64,000 bases of DNA from Cavia porcellus (taxonomy: Eukaryota > Chordata > Mammalia > Rodentia > Caviidae), in contig NW_026947484.1 in NCBI RefSeq assembly GCF_034190915.1, positions 82,035,982-82,099,981 of the forward strand. The letters run 5' to 3'. Position 1 is the stretch's first letter, and every line of letters starts with the position of its first letter. The notes under the pieces are model-generated. The model saw only the letters and a program-made list of their open reading frames with translations. It was not told where the DNA came from and searched no databases. This document shows, piece after piece, positions 44,261-53,894 of this stretch. The position numbers were made by a program, and so were the translations under genes.

Positions 44261-44338
44261 GCAGTATTTCTGCTAGCCAAGGCATGGATCCATCCAGCCT
44301 GAGTCTCATGCCCATGGCCAGGAATCTTGAGTCTTCAG
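44225..44338 (+). other. candidate first exon, plus strand of the island
   Basis: Begins just after the second ETS site (start approximate). The ATG at 44284 opens MDPSSLSLMPMARNLESS, then a strong donor TTCAG|GTAGAG at 44338/44339. The peptide is not recognised. Joined to the candidate exon at 44742 it stops after a few codons, so if transcribed it is more likely a non-coding or untranslated exon. Confidence 0.35.
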
Positions 44339-44741
44339 GTAGAGATTTCAGCTCTCTTTGCTTATTTCTCCACAAACCCAGAAGGGAATTTTTTCTACCA
44401 AAAATTAGAACTCAATTCCCTTAAGAAAGGTCTTCTTTCCTCGTTCCATTCACATGCAATGACAGAGACTTGTGTCTGAACCAAAACATCTGACATAGGA
44501 CGGAACTAGTAGAGCTCAAATCCAAACTTACTAAATTAAAGGCAGAAATCTTAAACAACTTAACTATGCTGTAGCAGCCATAGAGAGGTGCTGTGCAGAG
44601 TGCAGAAGGAAGTTGACCCTCACAGCCTTGATGAGGTAGAGGCAGAATCTACCCAAAAGCTGGCATTATGCTTAGCTCTCCAACTCATATATGAAACAGG
44701 ACATCAATTGCCCTGTCCCTTATGTGTTCTCCCTTTTGCAG
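44339..44741. other. unassigned DNA (putative intron)
   Basis: No repeat recognised. It would be a 403-bp intron if the two candidate plus-strand exons are real. Confidence 0.35.
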
Positions 44742-44998
44742 GAAGGTTAGAGATATGAAGTAGCCACTTACTTTCAGATTTTCAGAAGGTCTGATGGGGG
44801 ACAGTCAAGTCCAGAAGCACAGGTAGCAGAGAGCTTTGCACTGACTACTTATTCATCAAGCAGTGGGGTTGATCTGCTACTGGTTCCAGAGAATGGAGAT
44901 GTTCTACATCCAAGGAATGGGGATGATACTGTTTTGAGGCTTGCAGATAACCTGCTTATTCCTCTTCATGCAATGTATGTTTTAAGTTCCCACTTCAG
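44742..44998 (+). other. candidate second exon (probably non-coding)
   Basis: Preceded by a convincing acceptor (pyrimidine tract TGTTCTCCCTTTTGCAG ending at 44741) and followed by a consensus donor TTCAG|GTGTGA at 44998/44999. All three frames close early when entered from the acceptor, although one internal frame stays open from about 44749 to 45092 without an ATG start. Splice-site consensus alone is weak evidence, so this is a prediction only. Confidence 0.3.
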
Positions 44999-45166
44999 GT
45001 GTGATTTTTACTATGCTAATAAAGAAAAAGTAACTGTAGGTTACTTTAGTGATTATTTTACACATGGCTTTGTCTCTTACCACAACTAATTTGTCCCTTA
45101 TCGTTTAGGAAAGTTCTCGATTGCATTTTGGAGTAAGGCAGATAATTCCCCTGCTTACTTTAGTGG

Positions 45167-45487
45167 TGTTACATTCTGTATGGAAAATGTCCCCCAAAGG
45201 CCTTATTCATAGGTTGGGCTTTTTGGGAAGAAGACTGGACCACGGGAGTGCTATAGCTGACTTAATGTCAGGAATATGTATCCCTCCCAGCTCCTCCCCC
45301 TTCTCTCTGCTTCCTAACTGCAGTGATGTGAGCAGCTTTCCTCTGCTCAGGCCTTTCCATAGTGCTGTTTTCTGTGTTTGAGCCTGCTGAGCATGGACTG
45401 AAGTTTCTGTAACTGAATCAAAATAAACTTCTCCTTTAAATTGTGGATGTCTGGTATTGTCTCAACAACAAGGAAAGTGACTAAGAT
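45167..45487 (+). mobile_element. MaLR-type (MST/MLT1-like) solo LTR
   Basis: Starts TGTTACATTCTG, with GTCCCCCAAAGGCC near the 5' end, and ends AAATAAACTTCTCCTTTAAA...GTCTCAACAACAAGG...GTGACTAAGATA: the MaLR LTR layout, with a poly(A)-type AATAAA about 65 bp before the end. Reverse copies of the same end are at 46119 and 53168. Confidence 0.75.
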
Positions 45488-46118
45488 AGCTTGATTTTAA
45501 TGACCTTATTTCGTTTGGCTTTCGTGTAGCTTTGTGATGTCTGTACTGACCACATAGTCTTTAAAGACTGAGCTGGCATTTTAATCTCATGTCTCCTGTT
45601 GTGCTGTCTTAATTTTACAGTCTGGGAGTCTAATTTTTAACCCCCAATTTCTTGGTATGTCCGTTAATCTCACAAGACTAGGGGCTAACTTAGCTGTTTC
45701 AGTCTTGTTCTTTCCCCATTTCCTTCCCTTACTAAATCTCAGAGAGAACACAGTCACCTTGAAACCTTCACATCTTCTACAACTTTTATTTCATTACAGT
45801 GCTAGGATAAAACCCAAATTTGCCTCTAAGCAATATCCACAGGCCTACAAACTATTTGTAAAAGATAACTAAGAAAATTGGCCATGTTTGGTGATACTCC
45901 CAGAAAGGAAGAAAAAAAATCAGTAGTGGACTAATCATTACACTGATAGTATAAATTTTACAAAACTGTATTTTTTTAATGCTCCAAATTTAGTATAACA
46001 ACCTAGCTTTGATTTAGATTAGTACTATTTTGGATCCAAGCTGAAGTAGCAATTTTAGTTTGCCTTACGCTTTGTAATCTCTTTTCATATTAAAATGAGA
46101 ACTTTAAAATTAAATCCA
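45488..46118. other. unassigned DNA
   Basis: No element recognised. The 71-codon frame at 45657-45872 shows no family features. Confidence 0.45.
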
Positions 46119-46482
46119 TGGTCTTGGTTACTTTTCTCTTGTCACTGGGACAAAATACCCAACAAGTAAAATAAGCAAGGAAAGGTTTATTTAGCTCACA
46201 CTTAGTTTCAGTCCATAATCAGCTGGCTCCAAGGCAGAGTAGTATGGCTGAGGAGCAACAGCTCTAGCAGAAGAAGACAGCCATAGCAGCAAGAGCAAGA
46301 AGTAGGGAAGGGCAAGCCTCTTTTCTCCCTTATATTGTATGCAGGCTATTGGCCCCAGGTAGACTCTATGTCCTTCTCTTGCACAAAATGAGAATGTTTA
46401 CAAAGTGAGGACCCTGGCTCCCGCTGAGTAACTTAGTTACATTTCTAAGCTTCTCATGTTGAAACAATGTGTCAACCATTAC
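46119..46482 (-). mobile_element. MaLR-type solo LTR
   Basis: Reverse LTR: TGGTCTTGGTTACTTTTCTC, GGACAAAATACCCAACAAG, GGTTTATTTAGCTCACAC, to AACCATTACA. Same family as the elements at 45167 and 53168 but more diverged. Confidence 0.75.
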
Positions 46483-46642
46483 ACCCCTGTAGCAACCCCT
46501 GTAGCAACATGTCTGTAGTGCAGAAGCATACCCCCTAAAAGGAAGACACTTGGAGCTCTGTGTTACAGCAATTTCCAGTTAGTTAGTAACCAGATCTGGC
46601 TGATTGGCTGGAGAAGCAGCCAAATGTAAGAAAGATAAATCT

Positions 46643-46721
46643 GGGGCTAGAGGTTTAGCTCAGCAGCATAAGCACTGCCTGGCAAGCAGAAGGTCATGAG
46701 TTCAATTCCCAGTACCAAAAA
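46643..46721 (+). mobile_element. ID-type SINE
   Basis: GGGGCTAGAGGTTTAGCTCAG through TTCAATTCCCAGTACC and A6; AAGAAAGATAAA / AAGAAGATAAA flanks suggest its target duplication. Confidence 0.9.
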
Positions 46722-46734
46722 AGAAGATAAACCC

Positions 46735-47469
46735 TAGTACTAAACAATGCTGTTCTGCCTCACTGCAAGTCTGTCCTCATTTTCAGTTTACCCCATCTGA
46801 GAAGAAAGCCAAACTGAACCCTTGGCATACATAGGTAGGAACCTGGTTTGAGTTTGCTCAAATTTTTCTAATACCTATGCTATGATTTTTAATTCAACTT
46901 TTATGTTTGTTTTTGTCTTTTATTTTCTCCTTTTTGTTTTCAAAATTCCAATACCCAGAAGTTTGTTTTATTCTTCCAATTACCTAAGATAGAAATTTAT
47001 AAGAAGAAGAAAAAAGAGAGGGAGGGGAACAGAAATGGAAGGAGAAGAAAAAAAAAGAGGAAGGAGAAAAGAGGAAGAAGTAGAAGGCAGAAATTGTTTG
47101 TGCCTGATTGGCTGTCAGTGTAGCACCTAAGACCTTTATTTGCTTGGATACATTCCAATAACCTCTCACTGCTTGAAGATATTAACTCCACTCTAAGCAG
47201 ATGATCTTGTGCTGTTGATTCTTGAAGGTTTCTCCTTGTCCCTACCATTGAAACCAAATACTGCTGTAAATGCAGAAGAACTTGGAAAGCTATAAAGTCC
47301 CGGATGTTTCCCGACCCTCCACAATTTCTGAAGAAAAAGTTTTGTTTGGATTAAAATAAGATATTCAACTATTTTACACATTTTAAAATTTGTTATATTT
47401 ATCAACTGAAATTTTCTGTGCTCAAAAACAAAAGACAAATCTGTAACAAGTAAAACGTGAAAGGAGTCA
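46735..47469. other. unassigned DNA with a purine-rich tract
   Basis: (GGA/GAA)-rich tract at about 47000-47090, which generates several spurious minus-strand Ser/Phe-rich frames. No gene recognised. Confidence 0.45.
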
Positions 47470-47865
47470 TTGGCTTGTGTCTAGATATTCCCCCGTGCAG
47501 ACATAGGTGGGGTTTTTTCTGAATCTAGGCATGTGATTGATTGATGGCACAATGCTAGGATTAAGTGTGGGTGAGTACTAACTCAGTCCACTGATTGTCT
47601 TGGCACCATCCTACCCTTGGTAGACTGGATACAATATAAGAGACAGAAAGAGGCTTTTTTTGTCCCTTGCTTACCTGCTTTTGCTGTCTTCTGCTTGCCA
47701 TGAACTGTTTCTTCTTTGTGATGCCTGTCTACCATGTCACCTTGCTTTTCAGCCAATTATGCACTAAAACTTCTACAAACTATGAGCTAAATGAACCTTT
47801 TCTCCTTTAACTTTGGATATTTTGTCTCAATAATAAGAAAAATAAGATACTGTCCAACAAGCAGA
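47470..47865 (+). mobile_element. MaLR-like LTR, diverged
   Basis: The 3' end (CTTTTCTCCTTTAACTTTGG, ATTTTGTCTCAATAATAAG, AAATAAGATA) matches the end of the LTR at 45167-45487. The 5' half is too diverged to set the boundary well. Confidence 0.6.
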
Positions 47866-48059
47866 GGTTTTAACCTTGTATTTAGAAAGGCTTGTGGTAT
47901 AGACAATTTCAGACTGACATCATGACTGTTTCAGACTGACTGTTGTAGTCAGGAGCTACAGAGAGAACAATGACATACAGGGCACAGAATTTATAATATT
48001 ATTTTATGATGGTCCCCAGAGTTAAATCTAAGAAAGTGCAGGAAATTTGTCCACAACAC

Positions 48060-48660
48060 TAAAGACTCAGAATATTCGGCCAAGGTCTGGGTCCTACAGC
48101 AATGTCTTGTATGAGTCCAGATGAAGATCTAGAACCCATGACAGTGCCTCCCATGAGTCCATCTGGAGGTCTAGAGCCCATGACAGGGATTCATGCCAAT
48201 TTGTTTTATGGATTTGCCCTGGGAAGGCCCAAAAGTCAGTGGTAGAAGCTAGAAAGTCTATGCAAGAAAGGTGAAGGATCTGTGCCAGTAGGCTGAGGGT
48301 TCTGCACTGAAGCCAAAAAGCAATGCTCAAAATAAGGACCACAGCTTCCCTGTAAAGTACCACAGCCATTCTCCTTGATGAGATCCCAAGCTCCTCCAAC
48401 AATGAGAACAGCCAAGTACATGCCAGGAAGCCATCATGACAGGCTTCTCCTGGAGATTAAACAGCACACATCTTCCTCTCTAGAGCCAGGAAGTGATGCA
48501 CAATATAAGAACCAAAGCTCCCCTAAAATATACAACAGCCATTCTCAGCGACAAGGTCCCAAACTCCTCCATGCTAAAGGCTGAACTCATATCAGGGAAG
48601 CTAGCCATGACAGGCTCCTCCAGAGAACCAACAACTGGAAACAGCAACACTTAGGGAAAG
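48060..48660. repeat. tandemly repeated, LTR-like block
   Basis: Two tandem structures. A 42-bp repeat (ATGAGTCCA...TCTAGARCCCATGACAG) starts at 48111 and 48153. A ~173-bp repeat (CAGCTTCCCT / AAGCTCCCCTAAA, CCACAGCCATTCTC, ATGACAGGCT) has second-copy equivalents at 48363 and 48536. The AAGCTCCCCTAAA...ATACAAC piece recurs at about 50273-50296. Family unknown; probable ERV-derived or minisatellite-like repeat. The 102-codon minus frame at 48094-48402 reads the repeat. Confidence 0.7.
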
Positions 48661-48779
48661 CCACAACACTAGCTCTTCTTTTCTACATCTCTGTTTATAC
48701 TGGCAACTTTCCTCAGGTGTGCCATGTCCTGAAGACACAAAACTTAGTTTTCATGCTCCCTACAAAAACTCAAATTTTC

Positions 48780-48941
48780 TGGTGGGTTTTTTGTTTGTTT
48801 ATTTGATTGGTTTGTTTGGTTTTGGGTTTTTTGCTTATTTGTTTGGTTTTGTTGTTGTTGTTGTTTTGATACCAGGGACTGAACTCACGACCTCATGCTT
48901 GCCACAGAGGCACTTGTGCTACTTAGCTAAATCCCCAGCAA
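48780..48941 (-). mobile_element. ID-type SINE with long (GTTT)n head
   Basis: Reverse ID body (TGATACCAGGGACTGAAC, TTAGCTAAATCCCCAGC) preceded by ~80 bp of (GTTT/GTT)n, an expanded tail. Duplication AAAAACTCAAATTTTC / AAAAACCTCAAATTTTC flanks it. Confidence 0.9.
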
Positions 48942-48958
48942 AAAAACCTCAAATTTTC

Positions 48959-49568
48959 AAATGCTTGCAGTTCACAGCAGCGGGTGCTAAAAATAGAGCT
49001 ATGCACCAGAGACAAAGGAAGTCCTGAGGAAAGAGTGCTCAGTTCTGCTTTGGCAAGTCAGCAAAGACTTCAAAGAGGCAGGAAGTCTTAGAAGATTAGG
49101 AGGAGTTTGAGGAGTTCACCAGACAGACAACAGTGCAGCATTCCAGATAATGTCCAGAGGAACTGAGTCATGAAGGAATGTATAAGAAGGCAATGTTACA
49201 GGAAATACCAGTAATTCACTGAGGCTAGAAAGGGAAGGAAAATGTGAGAGATGAGTATGGAAAAATAAGCAGGGGAAAATCATAAGTAAACATTGTAAAT
49301 ATGCTGTCTCAGACATTAGTATTTAATCCTGTAGGAAATGGGGAGGAAATAAAGCACTTAAAAAATAACTGTAAAACTTATGTTTTAAATAAATTACTGG
49401 GGTCACCAGAGGAGGAGATTGAGAAATATCCAAAAGGTAAAATCTCCCAGACTTAGAAACCAACTGCATGGGAAAAACAGATGAAAAAATGTATAAGACC
49501 ATACGAATATTGAATTGATAAAGTTGAAGCTATACATTCATTTTCTTTTGACTTTTAAATTAGATTTC
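48959..49568. other. unassigned DNA
   Basis: No repeat or gene recognised. Confidence 0.5.
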
Positions 49569-49583
49569 AGCATATCTGTGTTA

Positions 49584-49698
49584 GGGGCTAGGGATTTAGC
49601 TCAGCGGCATAAGCACCTGCCTTGCAAGCAGGCAGTCGTGAGTTCGATCCCTGGTACCGATAAAAAGGGAAAAAGACAAAAAAAAAAAAAAAAAAAAA
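49584..49698 (+). mobile_element. very young ID-type SINE
   Basis: Essentially consensus: intact A box, B box GTGAGTTCGATCCCTGG, tail GGTACCGATAAAAAGGG, AAAAAGAC and about 20 A. Exact 15-bp duplication AGCATATCTGTGTTA (49569-49583, 49699-49713). The youngest-looking copy here. CpGs are retained, so it may be polymorphic. Confidence 0.96.
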
Positions 49699-49909
49699 AG
49701 CATATCTGTGTTAATGACCATAGGCACCAAATAAAATGCCTCCATACACATGAGGACTTTGGTTCAAAAGTTTTCCCTAGATTTCCCTTTTTCATCTGCT
49801 TATATTCCTTCAGTGGACCAATGATTTCCAATTCTCTACCTTCATAACTTGATCCTCAATATCACATGAGTCTATCTGGATTTTGCGACCTCGCTTCAGT
49901 CTATTTAAC

Positions 49910-50250
49910 TTGGTGCTATGGTTTACATATGAAGTGTTCATCCAAGACTCATGTATTGAAGAATTGATACAAGTATAGCAATGTTCAAAGGCAGGAACTG
50001 GAACAGTGATTGGATTATAAGAGTGCTAATCCTATCAATGGATTAGTACTTTGGAAGTTTGCTTGTCCTTTACACTGTAGAAAAACACAATAAGCCGTCA
50101 TCTAGTCAGGAAACAAGCCCTCATCCAAAAGTGAATCTTATGCATCAATCTTGAACTTCTTAGCCTCTAAAACAATGAGAGTTACATTTCTGCTGTCTAC
50201 AAGCTACCTAGTTTACATGTTGTTATAGCAAGTTGAATGAACTCAGGCAC
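49910..50250 (+). mobile_element. MLT1-like (MaLR) LTR
   Basis: GGTGCTATGGTTTACATATG at the 5' end, AAACAAGCCCTCATCC, TTGAACTTCTTAGCCTC, and TTCTGCTGTCTACAAGCTACC toward the 3' end: the order of ancient MLT1 LTRs. Confidence 0.78.
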
Positions 50251-50272
50251 AAGGTTTGAAAGTTCTGTTTCA

Positions 50273-50376
50273 AAGCTCCCCTAAAGTATACAACATTTTT
50301 AATATCTGGCTCTCCAACAGGGAAATAGAGAAAAATTAGTGAATTTTTTTTGTTTCAGTCACTATGTTGTGGCTCA
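50273..50376. other. mosaic junction built from three nearby sequences
   Basis: Three adjacent pieces match other places in this window. About 50273-50296 (AAAGCTCCCCTAAAGTATAC) matches about 48512-48536 in direct orientation. 50296-50338 is the reverse complement of 51295-51337 with one mismatch. 50337-50376 is the reverse complement of 52256-52297, differing only in an A-run length. The two inverted pieces touch here with a 2-bp TA overlap but lie 0.9 kb apart at their sources, in an order that a simple inverted duplication would not give. Confidence 0.7.
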
Positions 50377-51294
50377 CATTTCTGTTCCCACAGAGGATAG
50401 TCTCCATGCTTTTGACAAGGATGGAGACAGAGCCAACTCCATTTCCATTAGCAACATATGTGCCCCAACATCATGCTAGCATCATTTCCAGAAAAATTCA
50501 CCAGTAACTTCTAGAGGCTGCTCTGCTTCTGTTTCCTGATCCATTAAATTCTAAATTCCAGATGAGAGAGAAACAACAATTACACTCTACTTTCATGGAT
50601 TGTAAGGGCTTCAGAGAGGTGGACTATGACAATTGACCTAAAACTACAATTTTCCTGATAGGACAGGGTAGTGTGCTTGATAGCCTTATCCATCAAGGGG
50701 ATAATGATGCCAGGTTTACTCTGTTAAGGAATGGAATCGGTTGCTCTGGGTCATGGAATTTTAATTTCTTGCCCAGTGTACTCAAATGCAAGAAAAAAGG
50801 TGGGCACTATCCTATCAAAGTGACTGTAGAAATAGGATTTTGAGAATATAGCAGTATAGGAAGGACAACAAATCTGTATCTCCATCTAGACAACAATACA
50901 GAATCAGTCTGATGCAATTATTTTAGAATTCTAAAATGGACTGAAGGCTTCTCAGAATGAGGCCCTAAATTCTGACTAATTTCAGTTTAACTTAGCTCCT
51001 AGCCCTGTGGCGTCTACTCTTCCCTGATCCTAGTTCTGTGGCAGACACTGGTTCATATGTTATTGAGGCAACCTGCACACAGTTTATGGCACCCACTATT
51101 GGCAAAGAGGACCCTACACTCCAAATATATGGACATCTGTGCTCTGAAAATTGATTGCTGCTTCTGATCATGGAAGCATACACAAAGAGATGGGCAGCAT
51201 TGCACCTCCTCCCACTGCTGCAAGTACTCTTCCCCTGACAAAAGTCATTTCGAGGATATGTTAGAGGCCAGCGCCCTTCTTCCCTCATCACCAT
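50377..51294 (+). other. unassigned DNA, possibly 5' part of an ancient HAL1/L1M element
   Basis: No SINE recognised. The right part, from about 50950, leads continuously into sequence resembling an ancient HAL1/L1M 5' region, but similarity is from memory and weak. The two overlapping minus-strand frames at 50992-51294 are not recognised as proteins. Confidence 0.35.
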
Positions 51295-51530
51295 TAATTT
51301 TTCTCTATTTCCCTGTTGGAGAGCCAGACATTAAAAACAGTTATATTCAAAGCAATTTTACACATGAAAGAAATTTTAAAATGACTGTATATGCCCAGAA
51401 AAAGACTCTGGTAGACATAAAAAGACCTTAGATTTATACTTCAGGCTGATTGTCAGCACAGACATAGTTACAAAGTAACTAAATAAAATAAACAATAACT
51501 ATACAGCACATACATACACAGCTTCCACAA

Positions 51531-51715
51531 AGCCAAGCATGGTGCCAGTTCCTGTAATCCCAGAACTCTGGGAAGCCAAGGCAGCAGGATTATAAATTCA
51601 TACCCATCCTGGGCAACTTAGAAATTTAGTGAGACCTTGTATCAAAACAAAACTTTTAAAAAGGGCACTCAGTGCTAAGGCCCTGGGTTTAATCCTTGAT
51701 ACCTCTACTACAAAA
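51531..51715 (+). mobile_element. B1-dID dimeric SINE
   Basis: AGCCAAGCATGGTGCCAG, CCTGTAATCCCAGAACTC, GTGAGACCTTGTATC, then the ID-like half (CTCAGTGCTAAGGCCCTGG, TTTAATCCTTGATACC). A (GGA/GAA)n tract of ~50 bp follows at 51716-51765, perhaps a degenerated tail. Confidence 0.85.
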
Positions 51716-51867
51716 GGAAGAGGAGGAAGAAGGAGGGAGGAGGAGCAAAAAGAAGAAGAAGATTCTCAAGAAACAAAAAGGAGATTGAGGAAAAGTCAAG
51801 AACATGATATATAAATAATAGGAGTCTCAATAAGAGCATAGAAAACTTCTTAAAAAATTTTTAAGCC

Positions 51868-51873
51868 GTGCTC

Positions 51874-51904
<31 letters not shown>

Positions 51905-51974
51905 AATACAGAGAAGATTAGCATGGCCCCTGTGCAAGGATGACACACAAATTCGTGAAGCATTCCATATTTTT
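51868..51974 (+). ncRNA. U6 snRNA retropseudogene (5' part of a chimera)
   Basis: All 107 positions of U6 spliceosomal snRNA are present, from GTGCTCGCTTCGGCAGCAC to CCATATTTTT. It differs from the human U6 I know at four sites, all CpG-type transitions (AACG to AACA, CTGCGC to CTGTGC, ACACGC to ACACAC, AGCGTT to AGCATT). The upstream bases match the target duplication rather than a PSE/TATA promoter. It runs straight into LINE 3' sequence, so it is a retrocopy, not a functional U6 gene. Confidence 0.93.
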
Positions 51975-52248
51975 CCGCAGGTACGTTTGAGTGTGTAGGA
52001 TGGAAAACCATATTACTGAGCTTTTGTTGGATCAGTGAACAGAACTGTCTCCAATATCACTGTATGAATGTCCATTTTATATGCTTTAATTTTATAATTT
52101 GGACAACTGTTTCTAGGAAGACAATATGTAACCTATTAACTAGTGATTTCTTACTGTATATTTTTTTCTTGAAATTCTGTATTACTTGTATCCTTTTACT
52201 GCTTTGTTTTTTTATGTCCTTTCTTTTTTCTCTTTAAATAAAAAAAAA
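51868..52248 (+). mobile_element. U6/HAL1 chimeric retrocopy
   Basis: Full-length U6 (51868-51974) is fused to the last ~270 bp of the HAL1-like 3' end (51975-52248: CCGCAGGTAC..., TTGGATCAGTGAACAGAACTG, AACCTATTAACTAGTGATTTC, TTTAAATAAAAAAA), the same end as in HAL1-1. Flanks AAATTTTTAAGCC (before) and AAATTTGTTTTGAGCC (after) look like a slightly diverged target duplication beginning at TT/AAAA. This layout is that of template-switch chimeras (U6 plus a LINE 3' end) known for human L1; here the partner is the ORF1-only element. Confidence 0.88.
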
Positions 52249-52621
52249 TTTGTTTTGAGCCACAACATAGTGACTGAAACAAAAAAAAAATTCACTAGAG
52301 GGCTTCAAAAACAGGTTTGAAAGGGCAGAAAAAGAGAATCAATGAATTTGAAGAAGCAAAATGAAAATTATTGTGTCTGAAAAAAAGAGAAGAAAACTGA
52401 ATAGAGCCTAAGATCCCTATGAGATGTCATCAAGTGGACCAATATACACAGTGTAGAAGTTCCAGAAAAAGAAAAAGAGAGAAATTAGCACAGAATATTT
52501 TAAGAACTGATGCCTGAAAACTTCACAAATGTAATGCAAGACATGAATGTTGACCTCTAAGAAGCTCAATAAGTTCCAAATAAGTTAAAGAGATTCATAC
52601 TAAAACAAATTGTCATCAAAC

Positions 52622-53690
52622 TTTTTAATATTTTTATTATACATGTTTGCAGCATATAATATGTATGTTGCTTGTGTGGAGTTGGTACATGTACATAATA
52701 CATTTTAATTCCATTTTCAAACTTCTCTCTCCCTTTCTTCCCTTCCCTACCCCTCCCTTTGCCTCTTGATCCCCTTTCTGATCTGAGAAGGATCTATTTC
52801 CCTGCTCCCTATTATCTATCTTTTATTTTGTTCTTTATTTATACTGAGAGCTTCTTGAATAAGAGAAATGATGCAATATTTAAGGGTGTATGTGTCTGAT
52901 TTATTTCATTTAACATTATGTTCTCAAGGTGCATCAAAATGAGGCAAACAAAATGAATAGACACTTGCAGAAGTACAAATGGGCAATAAATACATGAAGA
53001 AATCCTCAATATTACTAGAGAAATGCAAATTAAAACAACACTGAGATTCCATCTTATCCCAGGAAAAAATGATAATCATTAAGAAATCAAATAATAACAA
53101 ATGCTGGTGACACTGCAGGAAAAAAGGAACATTTCTACATTGTTGGAATACAAACTAGCACAACTACTGTCTTAGTCACTTTTCTCTTGTTGCTGAGACA
53201 AAATGTCCAATACCCAGAGTTAAAGGAGGAAAGGTTTATTAAACTCACAGTTTGCAGGCATTTCCGTCTGTAATCGACTGGATCTAAGGCAGGGTGTTGT
53301 GGCAGAATGGCATCAGTTCATAGTGGAGGAAGACAACAGAAGCAACAACTGCATAAAGGGGAAAACAAACCAGGACTGCTGGGATTAGGGCAGTGCCAAT
53401 CCAATCAGTGGACCAATCCAGCGATCACTCACCCTCAGTCCCAGCACTGAACCATGAATCAATCACAAAATCTAGATTCAGCTACTTATGAAAAAGTCCC
53501 ATGTAAAAATTCATGAGGCTTTAAGGGCACAACTAGACACAAATCATAACAACCACTTTGAAAATCAGTGAGAAGAGTCCTTAAAAAACTAAAACTAGAT
53601 CCTGGTGTTTCACGTCTAGGTCTAGAAGGTGTAAAGTCAACATATCACAGTGATACTTGAATACATGTTTGTAGTAAAAGTTTTGAAAAC
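52622..53690. mobile_element. 5'-inverted (twin-primed) L1, interrupted by a MaLR LTR
   Basis: The left part (52622-52930) is an L1 3' UTR in minus orientation with a T-rich head. From about 52935 the sequence switches to L1 ORF2 C-terminal sequence in plus orientation (AGACACTTGCAGAAGTAC, GCAAATTAAAACAACACTGAG, ATAACAAATGCTGGTGAC), resumes after the LTR with AATCAGTGAGAAGAGTCC and ends near 53690. A 3' end in one orientation joined to upstream sequence in the other is the mark of twin priming. It sits in the ancient HAL1/L1M element. Confidence 0.8.
53168..53551 (-). mobile_element. MaLR-type solo LTR
   Basis: TGTCTTAGTCACTTTTCTC ... AAATCATAACA, 384 bp, with the MaLR end in reverse. Five-base flanks ACTAC (53163-53167) and ACCAC (53552-53556) fit a target duplication. 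Inserted in the twin-primed L1, which dates the LTR as younger than that L1. Confidence 0.82.
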
Positions 53691-53894
53691 CAGAGACAAA
53701 AAGAATCTTCAATGGAGTGAAAATGAAGCAATTTATTACATGTAAGTGATCTCAAAAATATATTGAACAGATTTCTCATCAGAAACTTTGGAAGGCTGAA
53801 GACAGTGGATCTATATATTCAAAAGGCTAAAAGAAAAAGTAACCTGTCAACAAAGAACCTTATATTTGGCAAAGCTACTTAAAAAGTGAAGGAG

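Larger units (their letters stand above)
51295..53890 (+). mobile_element. ancient HAL1/L1M-like LINE carrying nested insertions
   Basis: After subtracting the inserts at 51531-51715, 51868-52248 and 52622-53690, the remaining pieces read in order as an old mammalian HAL1/L1M ORF1 region. 52298-52620 includes GGGCTTCAAAAACAGGTTTG, GCCTAAGATCCCTATGAGA, CCAATATACACAGTG, GACATGAATGTTGACC and AAGAAGCTCAATAAG. 53690-53890 includes GAACAGATTTCTCATCAG, AACTTTGGAAGGCTGAAG and AGGCTAAAAGAAAAAG. Much older than the HAL1-like copies at 19 and 36 kb. Confidence 0.7.

Noticed and set aside
44749..45092. 113-codon open stretch in the candidate second exon
   Set aside because: No ATG, not in frame with the candidate first exon, and of a length expected by chance in 64 kb.
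48111..48194. CRISPR-like direct repeats
   Set aside because: Only two diverged copies, no spacers, and the context is a mammalian genome.
51868..51974. Functional U6 snRNA gene
   Set aside because: Four CpG-type substitutions, no PSE/TATA upstream, flanking target duplication and direct fusion to a LINE 3' end.
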